From positions 74,612-138,611 of the forward strand of contig URMK01000008.1 of the NCBI GenBank assembly GCA_900548905.1: a stretch of 64,000 bases of DNA, written 5' to 3'. The DNA is from an uncultured Lachnospiraceae bacterium. GTDB taxonomy: Bacteria; Bacillota; Clostridia; Lachnospirales; Lachnospiraceae. The notes under the pieces are model-generated. The model was not told the origin of the DNA, made no database searches, and worked only from the letters and a program-made list of their open reading frames with translations. Made by a program: the position numbers and the translations under genes. Positions 49,898 to 58,839 of the stretch are shown here, piece after piece. Every line of letters begins with the position of its first letter. Positions within the stretch are counted from its first letter, which is position 1.

Positions 49898-51502
49898 TCA
49901 GACGGAGCGTTTGGTGAAATCCTGCGACGGAGAATGTCCGGTTTTTTCTTTATATGCCCGTAAAAAATAGTTATAACTGTGAAAACCGGCCTGTTCGCCG
50001 ATACTTTTCAAGTCCAGATTTGAGTGTAAAATCATTTGCTGCGCGCGCTGTACGCGGTAGGAAACCAGGTAATCAATAAATGAGGTACCAACTTCTTTGC
50101 TGAAAAGACGGGATAGGTGGGTGGGGGAGACATGCAGGGCCTCCGCCAGAGTGGACAGGGAAATATCTCCGGCATAGTTTTGATGGATAAAGTGGAGTGC
50201 ATTCTGGATATGGACAGAGTATTTCCTGCTGCCGCAGCCAGGCGCCTGCTGCATGAGCTCACGAAAATAATCCAGAAGGAAATGGAGGACTTCCCGGGGG
50301 TTCATCTGTGAAAGGACCGTGGTTGTCAGAGAAGCATCCTGCTTCTTCAGAAGGACAATTCCCTGATTTTCCTGAAATTTTACACCAATTTGCAGAAGAC
50401 GGGAAATAAGGGGCTGGGGCAGTCTTCCGGTATCCTGCTGGCAGCGGTTGAAAAGGGCTTTCAGCAGAGCTTCTGTCATGTGCATATCGAGTGATGTCAG
50501 TGCGTCCATCAGTTCTTTTTCTTCCTGCAGTGTCAGCGCCGCCGGTGCGGAAAGAGAACTCCCGGGAATATAAGAACCTTCTTTCGGTACGGTATCTTTG
50601 GTTTCCTGCACCATGGGAAATGCCTGTTTTTCCAGATCGGACATGGTTTTAAGATAACAGGACGGAAGGCTGTCGATCCGGGAAAAACTGCTGCTTACCT
50701 GATAGATGGATGTCAGTCCGAACACTTTTTGGATATTGGAGGATAGAAGCCGCATAGCTGCAGCAGCCTGCCCTGTGATTTCCTGTGCCCCGGTCTGTGC
50801 GGGAAAATGGAACAACACTGCGAACTGTCCGTATTCCATATGCGTGATCAGGCCGTTCCCAAGGGAAGAAAAGATATTGGATCCAAGCGCTGTGATAGAA
50901 TCAATCAGTTTTTCCCGCTCCATATCCGGTGAAAAGTGAGTGATTAATATGAAATTTGTGATCTGCATGGCGGCAATGCAGAAACAGCCCGGAGAGAAAT
51001 CACGCTGGGCGGACATATGGGCGTATTCCTCCGGATTGGCCACCCCGTTTTCCAGGAGGCTGTGCAGATATTTCTGTTTGGCCACGGTGGTAAAAAAAGT
51101 CACATGAGAAAGTGCGGCGCCTTCTTTTTTGAGAAGCTCCTCGGTCTCTTTGAGCTTTTCCAGCAGAACCGGAGCAGTCAGCTGGTGTTTAAGCAGATAA
51201 TCGCAGGCGCCATAGCGCATCGCATCGCGGACAAAGCCAAAAGTATCGTAGTTGCTCAAAATAAGTATTTTTACACGGGATTGCTGACGGTGCAGTTCCC
51301 TTGTTACCTCCACCCCATTTCTATCCGGCATGTCAATATCCAGTATCAGTACGTCAGGAGAGAGCTCTTTTACCAGCTTCAGACAGTCATTGCCTCCCAG
51401 AGCCTGCCCCACGATTTCATATCCGTAATCATTCCAGCCAAGCAGGCCGGACAGACGGTTTAAAGCCAGAATATCATCATCGGCCAACAGAATTCGTATC
51501 AT
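49898..51502 (-). CDS. YesN-type response regulator with AraC DNA-binding domain
   Basis: A 534-residue response regulator. The receiver has acidic D8-D10, the phosphoacceptor D55 (LILDIDMP), S83 and K105. A long central region follows. The last ~100 residues are an AraC helix-turn-helix pair: ALHFIHQNYAGDISLSTLAEALHVSPTHLSRLFSKEVGTSFIDYL, then RAQQMILHSNLDLKSIGEQAGFHSYNYFLRAYKEKTGHSPSQD. It overlaps the kinase gene by four bases and is transcribed after it. The divergent transporter-sulfatase operon is the probable target. Confidence 0.9.
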   Translation of the reverse strand: MIRILLADDDILALNRLSGLLGWNDYGYEIVGQALGGNDCLKLVKELSPDVLILDIDMPDRNGVEVTRELHRQQSRVKILILSNYDTFGFVRDAMRYGACDYLLKHQLTAPVLLEKLKETEELLKKEGAALSHVTFFTTVAKQKYLHSLLENGVANPEEYAHMSAQRDFSPGCFCIAAMQITNFILITHFSPDMEREKLIDSITALGSNIFSSLGNGLITHMEYGQFAVLFHFPAQTGAQEITGQAAAAMRLLSSNIQKVFGLTSIYQVSSSFSRIDSLPSCYLKTMSDLEKQAFPMVQETKDTVPKEGSYIPGSSLSAPAALTLQEEKELMDALTSLDMHMTEALLKALFNRCQQDTGRLPQPLISRLLQIGVKFQENQGIVLLKKQDASLTTTVLSQMNPREVLHFLLDYFRELMQQAPGCGSRKYSVHIQNALHFIHQNYAGDISLSTLAEALHVSPTHLSRLFSKEVGTSFIDYLVSYRVQRAQQMILHSNLDLKSIGEQAGFHSYNYFLRAYKEKTGHSPSQDFTKRSV

Positions 51503-53271
51503 TTTACAGTTTCCTCCGTTTCCTCCATTTCTTCAGCCGGGAAAGAGATGTGCACCGTAGTGCCGCAGCCGGGGGCGCTCATAATGGTAAACGTGCACCG
51601 GCCGGCATATTGGAGCTTCAGACGGTCAATGATGTTTTTGATCCCGACCCGCAGAAAAGTACTGCTGCTTTTTTCCTCTCCGTTTAAAATCCTCTGGATC
51701 CGGTCTTCATCCATACCATTGCCGTTATCCGACATATCGATCCGAATCATTTCCTCTTTTCTGTGGACGGAAAGAAAAATGAAACCGTCCTCAAGTCTGT
51801 TGGAAAAGCCATGTATGATGGCATTCTCTACTATAGGCTGCAGAAGCAGCTTCAGAATCCTGCAGTTTTTTGCCGCGTCCTCCACTTCAAATTCCGTTTC
51901 CACATTACATAACAGATTATATTTCTTAATGGCGATAAAGGATTCCAGATAGGCGGTTTCCTGTGCGATTGTAATAAATTCGCCCTGATTGGACAGAGAG
52001 CGCAGCAGATAAGCAAAGGATGAGGATATTTCCCGTATGTTGGAGATGTTCTGCATTTCGGCCAGGTAAGTGATAGTATTCAGCGTATTGTAAATCATAT
52101 GCGGATTGATCTGTGCCTGTAGGGAATTGAACTCCAGAATCCGTTTGTTGCGTTCATTTTCCCGGATCTGGGAAACCAGACGATTGATGCGGTGGGACAT
52201 GGAAATAACACCCTGCGTCAGCTGGCCGACTTCATCATGGGAACGGACCGGCAGATCGATCTGTATGACAGTCTGGGCGCCGAAACCGGATACGGCAGTA
52301 TTGAGCGCCCGGATATTTCTGGTGAAAAAGAAGGTCAGGCCCAGGATGCCGCATATGGTTGCGGCAGTGAGCAGACAGAAGCCCAGGACATAGGCGGTTA
52401 TGACCTGTGTGGATTCCTGGAAAACGGAATGTACCGTTACCATGGCGACGATAGACAGGGGCTGCTGCCGCATATACATCTGCCGGAACAGATAGGTAGT
52501 GTTGTCCAGGGATACGGTGGATTTCCCGCTGTTCAGTGCGGTTTTCAATTCGTCGGGAAGGACGGAAGAATCAACAGGGACCGAAGAATAAATGATCTTG
52601 TCGTTTTCACCCAGGACATAAACCTGTGTGGAGTCACTGTCGAATGGCTTGAGCAGTCCGTTCAGATAATCGACAGGCAGCTCTACCAGAATTGTGCCGA
52701 GGAAATCCCCTTTCTGAAAGACGGAGCGCCCCAATGTGATGACTGTATTTTCGTCAAACTGCTCAAGGGTTCTGTTGAAAATAACCGGCTGACCGTTTCC
52801 CCCGCGGACAAAAGAAAAAATGGGTGCATCGGTGGTCAGCATTGCGTTATAGAGCGCGCCGGAGCGATAGAGCCTGTTGTCGGTGCTGATAACAGTGATG
52901 TTATAAATATGGTCGGCATTGGTGGTCAGAAGGGAGAGGAGGCTGTTCATGGATTTATAACCAGTGAACCATTCATAGCTGGGAACTTGTGCGGCGTCAT
53001 TTAAGATATCCGTCACATGATAGTCCAGGATAAGGGAGGTGGTGATACGATCCATGTCGGAGAAAATACGGTCGAATTCAGAGCCTGCAAACTGTATCTT
53101 TTCATCGATGGAAGCCTGTTCTTTTGCTTTCAGAACGCTTTGGAGGCGGACGACGAAAAGCTGTGTCAGAATAGTGAGAGGAATGATCAGAAGGAAAAGG
53201 AAAGTAACCAGGAATTTCGCGTTGATGGATCCGGTTATCCGCTGTCTGATCCGGTAAAAAAAGCGTTTCAT
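51499..53271 (-). CDS. YesM-type sensor histidine kinase
   Basis: A 590-residue membrane kinase. It has a first membrane helix at about residues 17-38, an extracellular sensor (residues about 40-290, dCache-like), a second helix, then a HAMP linker (RALNTAVSGFGAQTVIQIDLPVRSHDEVGQL). The His_kinase box LQAQINPHMIYNTLNTITYLA contains the phosphorylated histidine, and the HATPase domain has ENAIIHGFSN and DNGNGMDEDRIQ. It probably senses an extracellular sugar or its binding protein. I chose the ATG at 53271, which has AGGAGGG upstream, over an ATG 36 codons earlier. Confidence 0.9.
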   Translation of the reverse strand: MKRFFYRIRQRITGSINAKFLVTFLFLLIIPLTILTQLFVVRLQSVLKAKEQASIDEKIQFAGSEFDRIFSDMDRITTSLILDYHVTDILNDAAQVPSYEWFTGYKSMNSLLSLLTTNADHIYNITVISTDNRLYRSGALYNAMLTTDAPIFSFVRGGNGQPVIFNRTLEQFDENTVITLGRSVFQKGDFLGTILVELPVDYLNGLLKPFDSDSTQVYVLGENDKIIYSSVPVDSSVLPDELKTALNSGKSTVSLDNTTYLFRQMYMRQQPLSIVAMVTVHSVFQESTQVITAYVLGFCLLTAATICGILGLTFFFTRNIRALNTAVSGFGAQTVIQIDLPVRSHDEVGQLTQGVISMSHRINRLVSQIRENERNKRILEFNSLQAQINPHMIYNTLNTITYLAEMQNISNIREISSSFAYLLRSLSNQGEFITIAQETAYLESFIAIKKYNLLCNVETEFEVEDAAKNCRILKLLLQPIVENAIIHGFSNRLEDGFIFLSVHRKEEMIRIDMSDNGNGMDEDRIQRILNGEEKSSSTFLRVGIKNIIDRLKLQYAGRCTFTIMSAPGCGTTVHISFPAEEMEETEETVK

Positions 53272-53556
53272 TGTCTCTTCCCTCCTCCTGGGACAGGCGC
53301 CGTCAAGAACCTGTCTGTGTATGCTGAGACAAAAATAGCATAGATACGGCAAAATGGCAAGAGGGTATTTCTTGTGCAATTTGCATATAAACAGTTGACG
53401 GAGACGGAAAAGGAAAGCAGAATGCTAAAAAATTGAACTAAAAAAGCAAATTTGTGTAGTTCCTATATGTTTATACTTTGCTATACTCATAAATGGTCAG
53501 AACAGGGATGGGATTCCCTGATAAGGTGCAGGAGAAGATAGCAAAAGGAGGTTACC
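53272..53556. other. Divergent control region of the kinase and transporter operons
   Basis: AT-rich toward the transporter side. TATACT occurs twice (53474 and 53483 areas) without a good -35, which fits an activator-dependent promoter used by the adjacent YesN-type regulator. AAAGGAGG precedes the binding-protein ATG. Confidence 0.4.
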
Positions 53557-55170
53557 ATGAAGAAGGAAAAAGTACTGACAGTTGTTTTGGCTGTTTGCAT
53601 GACAGCCGGTCTGTTGACAGGCTGCGGCGCAAAAGAAAAAACGGCGGCGGAAAACGAGCAGGAGCCGGCCGCACAGGAGGCGGAAGGCGGGATGCAGCAA
53701 CAGGCAAATCTCAATGCGGAAGGATTTCCGATTGTAAATGAAGAAATTACGCTGAAAGTATTCGGGCAGCAGGGGCCTGTCCAGGGCAAATGGGATGAAA
53801 TGTCGATGTGGCAGAAATACCAGGAGATGACAAACATAAAGCTGGATTTTACGGATGTACTGCCCGCGGAAGGGTATGATGAGAAAAAGAGTCTGATGTG
53901 GGCCAGTAATGAATATCCGGACATATTTGTAAGAGCGTTCATCAATAATGCTGAAATCGTAAAATATGGGAATATGGGAATCCTGGCGCCTCTGGAGGAA
54001 CTGATACCCCAATATGCGCCGAACCTGCAGAAGCTGATCGATGAAGATCCGGCGATCTTGTCCAGAATCACGGCTCCGGATGGTCATATTTATGCCCTTC
54101 CGGCAATCTTCACACTGACTGCCGCGAGGGATGATAAATTCTGGATGAATACATCATGGCTGGAACAGGTGGGAAAAGAAATCCCCGTAACGGTGGATGA
54201 ACTGGAGGAAGTTCTGCGCGCATTTAAAGGCGTTGATTTCAACGGCAACGGGGAGGCCGATGAATTTCCGATGGGCGTTTCCGATGCGCAGGCACTCGTA
54301 CGTCGTTTTGCCGGCGTATGGGGATATCAATACCAGTTCGGACGTTTCCTGGAGGTCAGGGACGGCAGGGTTACAACGTACCTGACGGAGGATAATTTCA
54401 GAGACATGCTGATGTGGCTGAATAAGATATATGAAGAAGGGCTGATTGATCCTGAAATATTTACACAGGAGTATGCCAAGTATGCAGCGAAAATGGCGGG
54501 GCAGCAGATGGGGCTTTTCTTCAATCAGGCGGATGATACCTTTGACTCCACTAACTTTGCCGGGGTGGCACCCTTTCGGGGAAAAGCGGAAAAGCAGTAT
54601 GTGGAATCAGCGCCTGCCGCACGTGATAACGGTGTTTTTGCCATCTGTGCAGACTGTGAAAACAAAGAAGCGGCCATGAGATGGATTGATTATTTTTACG
54701 GCTGGGAAGGTTCCTGTCTGATGCGCTATGGGGTAGAAGGCGAGAACATGTATTTTGATGAGGACGGTATGCCGCATTACAATGATGGTATTCTGGACAG
54801 CCCTGAAGGCAGCGGTACGGAAATCGGCAAATTTACGATTTGGCCCGGAGGCGGTGCGCCGCAGATGGTGAATGATAATAATTGTGAAGCCATCGCTTCG
54901 GAAGCGACGCTGGCGGCGCAAAAAGCGCTGGATCCCTGTGTGCCGGAAAAGATTTATGCGGAACCTCTTCTGGAACAGGAAGTTTCCGACAGGCTTTCCG
55001 TTCTCTGGACAGATCTGGAGAACTATGAAAAAGAGGCCACCGCGAAGTTTATACGCGGGGAACTCAACTTTGACAGCGACTGGAATACTTATGTTGACAC
55101 AATGAACAAAATCGGTCTGGAGGAATGGGTATCCATTTATCAGACAGCTATCGATACTCTGAACAAATAA
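53557..55170 (+). CDS. LplA-type sugar ABC substrate-binding lipoprotein
   Basis: A 537-residue lipoprotein: signal peptide with lipobox LLTGC (C23), then an acidic linker to about residue 47. The binding domain opens FPIVNEEITLKVFGQQGPVQGKWDEMSMWQKYQEMTNIKLDFTDV, typical of the LplA/YtcQ group. A GAAA-like variant of the EF-hand-like calcium loop (DFNGNGEADEFPMGV) is present, common in this group. It is the first gene of a unit with two permeases and a sulfatase, so it probably binds a sulfated oligosaccharide. Confidence 0.88.
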   Translation: MKKEKVLTVVLAVCMTAGLLTGCGAKEKTAAENEQEPAAQEAEGGMQQQANLNAEGFPIVNEEITLKVFGQQGPVQGKWDEMSMWQKYQEMTNIKLDFTDVLPAEGYDEKKSLMWASNEYPDIFVRAFINNAEIVKYGNMGILAPLEELIPQYAPNLQKLIDEDPAILSRITAPDGHIYALPAIFTLTAARDDKFWMNTSWLEQVGKEIPVTVDELEEVLRAFKGVDFNGNGEADEFPMGVSDAQALVRRFAGVWGYQYQFGRFLEVRDGRVTTYLTEDNFRDMLMWLNKIYEEGLIDPEIFTQEYAKYAAKMAGQQMGLFFNQADDTFDSTNFAGVAPFRGKAEKQYVESAPAARDNGVFAICADCENKEAAMRWIDYFYGWEGSCLMRYGVEGENMYFDEDGMPHYNDGILDSPEGSGTEIGKFTIWPGGGAPQMVNDNNCEAIASEATLAAQKALDPCVPEKIYAEPLLEQEVSDRLSVLWTDLENYEKEATAKFIRGELNFDSDWNTYVDTMNKIGLEEWVSIYQTAIDTLNK

Positions 55171-55255
55171 AAAATAGCGGGCTGGTATTGCCGGATACGG
55201 CATTTTTGTCAGGCAATACCAGACGGTACCTGTTTTTGGGAAAGGCGGCTCAGAT

Positions 55256-56191
55256 ATGGCAAAAGCAAAAACGGCTGTTGTACCGAAAAAGAAAATAGGA
55301 AAAATGTTCCGAAGCAAATGGCAGCTTCTTGCCATGTTTGTTATTCCTTTATTTTGGTATCTCATCTTTTGTTATGTCCCTATGTACGGCATTCAGCTGG
55401 CTTTTAAAGACTATAACCCGAGGCTTGGTTATCTGGAAAGCCCTTTTGTGGGAATGCGCTGGTTTAAACAGTTCTTCTCCTCCTATTACTGGAAAGATAT
55501 TATTTGGAATACATTTTCTATCAGCCTGTATTCCATAGTACTGGGTTTTCCGATTCCGATCGTCCTGGCTGTTATCATAAACGAACTGCCGGGACAGAGA
55601 TTTAAGAAAATACTGCAGAATATAACTTATATTCCTCATTTTATTTCCATTGTGGTACTGTGCGGGATGCTGTATCTGTTCCTGTCGCCTCAATATGGCA
55701 TTCTGAATACAATTCTGGGTGTATTCGGTATCGGGCCGATAGGATTTCTGGAATCCTCAGGATACTTCAAAGGCGTATATGTACTTTCGGAAGTGTGGCA
55801 GGAGAGCGGCTGGAGTTCTATCATTTACATAGCGGCGCTGGCCGGCATCGATCCATCCCTGTATGAGGCGGCCAAAATCGATGGGGCGGGAAGGTTCAAA
55901 CGGATTATCCATGTATCACTGCCGGGCATCACGCCGACGATCGTGACACTGCTTATACTAAAAATCGGCCAGATTATGAGTATCGGCTTCGAAAAAGCCT
56001 ACCTGCTGCAGAATGATCTGAATTTAAAATCCAGTGAAATTATTTCCACCCTGGTTTATAAGCAGGGGATCCTGCAGGGAAACATCGGTTATGCAACGGC
56101 AGTGGGCCTTATGAATTCCGTAATCAATCTGCTCTTGATCATTGCAGCGAACCAATTCTGCAAAAAGGTTTTTGATACCAGTCTGTGGTAG
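55256..56191 (+). CDS. LplB-type sugar ABC transporter permease
   Basis: A 311-residue permease with six helices and a basic N-terminus. YLIFCYVPMYGIQLAFKDYNPRLGYLESPFVGMRWFKQFFSS is the N-terminal signature of LplB/YteP proteins, and the EAA loop is PSLYEAAKIDGAGRFKRIIHVSLPGITPTIVTLLIL. GGGAAAGGCGG precedes the ATG. The second permease follows after 13 bases. Confidence 0.9.
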   Translation: MAKAKTAVVPKKKIGKMFRSKWQLLAMFVIPLFWYLIFCYVPMYGIQLAFKDYNPRLGYLESPFVGMRWFKQFFSSYYWKDIIWNTFSISLYSIVLGFPIPIVLAVIINELPGQRFKKILQNITYIPHFISIVVLCGMLYLFLSPQYGILNTILGVFGIGPIGFLESSGYFKGVYVLSEVWQESGWSSIIYIAALAGIDPSLYEAAKIDGAGRFKRIIHVSLPGITPTIVTLLILKIGQIMSIGFEKAYLLQNDLNLKSSEIISTLVYKQGILQGNIGYATAVGLMNSVINLLLIIAANQFCKKVFDTSLW

Positions 56192-56204
56192 GGAGGGGAA
56201 TACT

Positions 56205-57089
56205 ATGTGGAGTAAAAAGAGCAGAGGGGATAAAGTATTTGATATCGTATTAATCAGCATAAGCCTTTTGATTATCCTTGTTATCGCTTACCCGCTGTAT
56301 TTCGTAATCATTGCCTCCTTCAGCCAGCCGGAGGCTGTGTTAGGCGGAAAGCTGCGTTTGCTGCCGGTAGGTTTTAATCTTGAGTCTTACAAAATGGTAC
56401 TGACTGAAAGGAAAGTATGGGTGGGATACCGCAACACGCTGTTGTATACCGTGTTTGGGACGTTTATTAATCTGGTGCTGACAACGCTGGCGGCATATGC
56501 GCTGTCCAGAAAGGATATGCCCTGGCGCACGCCGCTCACCTTCTTTATTTCCTTTACAATGCTGTTTGGAGGCGGTATGATTCCTGTATATATGGTGGTG
56601 CGCAATCTCCATCTGACGGATACGCCCTGGGCGATGATCATTCCCAACGCCATCGCTACCTATAATCTCCTTGTTATGAAAAATTACTTTCAGAGCAGTA
56701 TCCCGGAGGAATTGCAGGAGGCGGCCGCTATAGATGGCTGCAGCCATTTCAAAACGCTGATGAAGGTGGTGCTGCCCCTGTCAACGCCTATTCTGGCAGT
56801 CATTGTTCTTTTTTATGCGGTGGGGCACTGGAATGCATTTTTCAATGCCGTTATTTATCTGCGTAATCAGGAACTGTTTCCGCTGCAGATTGTACTGCGT
56901 GATATCCTGCTGCAAAACAGCCTGGAGGCGGTGGGCGGTGACCTGACCGGTATGTACGAAAAGGTCATGCGGGGTGAAACTATGAAGTATGCACTGATAA
57001 TCGTAGCCAGCGCGCCTGTTATTATCATGTATCCCTTTGTACAGAAATATTTTGTCAAAGGTATCATGGTAGGCGCAATTAAAGGATAG
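56205..57089 (+). CDS. LplC/YtcP-type sugar ABC transporter permease
   Basis: A 294-residue permease: KVFDIVLISISLLIILVIAYPLYFVIIASFSQPEAVLGG is the usual opening, and the EAA loop is EELQEAAAIDGCSHFKTLMKVVLPLSTPILAVI. I chose the ATG at 56205 with GGGAGGGG upstream; the open frame begins earlier inside the first permease gene. No ATPase gene lies in the operon, which is normal for this class because a shared MsmK-type ATPase (such as the one at 33120-34229) can serve. Confidence 0.88.
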   Translation: MWSKKSRGDKVFDIVLISISLLIILVIAYPLYFVIIASFSQPEAVLGGKLRLLPVGFNLESYKMVLTERKVWVGYRNTLLYTVFGTFINLVLTTLAAYALSRKDMPWRTPLTFFISFTMLFGGGMIPVYMVVRNLHLTDTPWAMIIPNAIATYNLLVMKNYFQSSIPEELQEAAAIDGCSHFKTLMKVVLPLSTPILAVIVLFYAVGHWNAFFNAVIYLRNQELFPLQIVLRDILLQNSLEAVGGDLTGMYEKVMRGETMKYALIIVASAPVIIMYPFVQKYFVKGIMVGAIKG

Positions 57090-57110
57090 GAAGGACAGGA
57101 GGCCATAACC

Positions 57111-58532
57111 ATGAGTGATTATAAGAAACCCAATTTGATTTACATTTTTGCCGACCAGCTCCGCTATTTCAGCCTGGGCTGTACAGGAGATGAAAATGCG
57201 CTGACACCGAATATCGATGCCTTCTGCAAAGAGAGCTGCGATTTGTGCCAGGCCGTGTCAGGGCATCCTGTATGCGCACCCTATCGGGCCTCCCTGTTCA
57301 CGGGAAAATACACGACCAGCACAGGCATGGTGATTAATGAAATTCGGATGAACCCCAATCATCATACGTTTGCAGATGTACTGGATGAAAACGGATACGA
57401 AACGGCGTATATCGGCAAGTGGCATATGTATGCTGCCGAACTTGGAAACCATTATGATGCGGAGAATTCCTATATACCTGCGGGTCCGGACAGACTTGGA
57501 TTTAATGATTATTTTGCGGGCTATAATTTCCGGCACGAGTATGAGGTGGGAACCGCTTACTATCATCTGGACAGCCCGGATAAAATATATTATGACAAAT
57601 ATGAACCGGATGCCCAGGTGGATATGACGATAGAGCAGCTGGAACGAATGTCGAAGGGGGAAAAACCCTTTGCTTTATTCTTATCTGTGGGAACGCCACA
57701 CGATCCCTGGGTACCGGAAAATGTACCCGCAGAATATCTGGAGCGTTTCAAAGACAAACAGTTTCACCTGCCGGAAAACTATCTGCCGGACAATGATCCT
57801 CATGCGGATAACTGGGCAAAGCTGTCTGATGAGGAACGCAGCAGTCTGACCGAGTGGATGCGTGTCTATTACGCAATGACTGCAAATCTGGATGACAATA
57901 TAGGCCGCCTGATGACAGCCATCAAAAAGATGGGGCTGGAGGATGACTCGATTCTTGTTTTTACCTCCGACCATGGGGAACTGTTCGGCGCGCACGGAAG
58001 AAGAGCCAAAAATATTTTTTATGAAGAAGCGGTACGGGTTCCTTTTTTCATAAAATGGAAGGGACACTTGGAAGAGGGGACGAAGCGGGATTTTGTACTC
58101 AATACCGTTGATATCATGCCAAGCCTTTTATCCATGATGGGGCTGCCGGTGCCCGAAGAGGCAGAAGGCAGTGATTACAGCAGCTGCATTGAGGGGAAAA
58201 CGGATACCGGGGAAGGCGCGCTTATGATGTGCACCGGACCGACCGCGGTGTTTGGGGACGGCAATGAGTGGAGAGCCTACCGTACAAAACAATATACCTA
58301 TGCCGTATTCAAATCCGACGGGCAGGAGCTTCTGTTTGATAACCAGGCAGATCCTTATCAGATGCATAATCTGATCGGAGAACCCGGCTGTGAAGCGATT
58401 GCAGTTTCCCTGAAAGAGAAGATGTGGGCCAAAATGGAAGCTATCTCCGATACCTTTGAAAAAAACACCTATTATGAAAGAAACTGGGTGGAAGACCGCC
58501 GGATTAAACGGACGGCAACCTTGACAGGCTGA
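57111..58532 (+). CDS. Cys-type sulfatase, cytosolic
   Basis: A 473-residue member of the sulfatase family, which hydrolyses sulfate esters. The modification site is C55-A-P-Y-R59, the CxPxR motif whose cysteine is converted to formylglycine, followed by ASLFTGKY. Metal-site and substrate-site motifs are FADQLR near residue 15, YIGKWHMY, GTPHDPW and FTSDHGELFGAHG. There is no signal peptide, so it acts inside the cell on imported substrate. As a Cys-type enzyme in an anaerobe it would need a radical-SAM maturase; none is encoded in this window. AGGAGG precedes the ATG. It closes the transporter operon. Confidence 0.9.
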   Translation: MSDYKKPNLIYIFADQLRYFSLGCTGDENALTPNIDAFCKESCDLCQAVSGHPVCAPYRASLFTGKYTTSTGMVINEIRMNPNHHTFADVLDENGYETAYIGKWHMYAAELGNHYDAENSYIPAGPDRLGFNDYFAGYNFRHEYEVGTAYYHLDSPDKIYYDKYEPDAQVDMTIEQLERMSKGEKPFALFLSVGTPHDPWVPENVPAEYLERFKDKQFHLPENYLPDNDPHADNWAKLSDEERSSLTEWMRVYYAMTANLDDNIGRLMTAIKKMGLEDDSILVFTSDHGELFGAHGRRAKNIFYEEAVRVPFFIKWKGHLEEGTKRDFVLNTVDIMPSLLSMMGLPVPEEAEGSDYSSCIEGKTDTGEGALMMCTGPTAVFGDGNEWRAYRTKQYTYAVFKSDGQELLFDNQADPYQMHNLIGEPGCEAIAVSLKEKMWAKMEAISDTFEKNTYYERNWVEDRRIKRTATLTG

Positions 58533-58792
58533 ACGGTAACACTGGAAAGACCGAAATTGATCATAAATCTTTTTCTTCATAAATCTTTTTCTTCGTTGAA
58601 AGAATAGTATGTTTATGCTAGAATCAAGAAGAGCAATGAATTCAATATCTCTGATTATCTTTTATTTCATGATCCGAGCCTTAAGAAGGCCGGTATCTGA
58701 TGCATGGTATCGTCTATGGGTACCTTGGCATACATGGACATGTATGCTGATGCATGAACTCCTTGCTGACAATTAAATAAGCGGGGAGGAGG
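58533..58792. repeat. Intergenic region with tandem and inverted repeats
   Basis: Two tandem 16-bp copies of TCATAAATCTTTTTCT (58561-58592). A near-perfect palindrome GCATACATG-GA-CATGTATGC (58728-58747) is flanked by direct copies of TGATGCATG (58698-58706 and 58748-58756). No gene is seen. I do not find a typical terminator for the sulfatase operon. Confidence 0.55.
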
Positions 58793-58839
58793 ATAGGCGC
58801 TGCTTCTCTCTGCATACAAAGAAAGAGAGGAACGCCTAT
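58793..58839 (+). promoter_or_regulatory. Hairpin covering the ribosome binding site and start codon
   Basis: ATAGGCG (58793-58799) pairs with CGCCTAT (58833-58839), which contains the first two bases of the ATG. Inside, TTCTCTCT (58804-58811) pairs with the AGAGAGGAA ribosome binding site (58824-58832) with one bulge. Translation of the nuclease gene would be blocked unless the structure opens. Confidence 0.55.
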
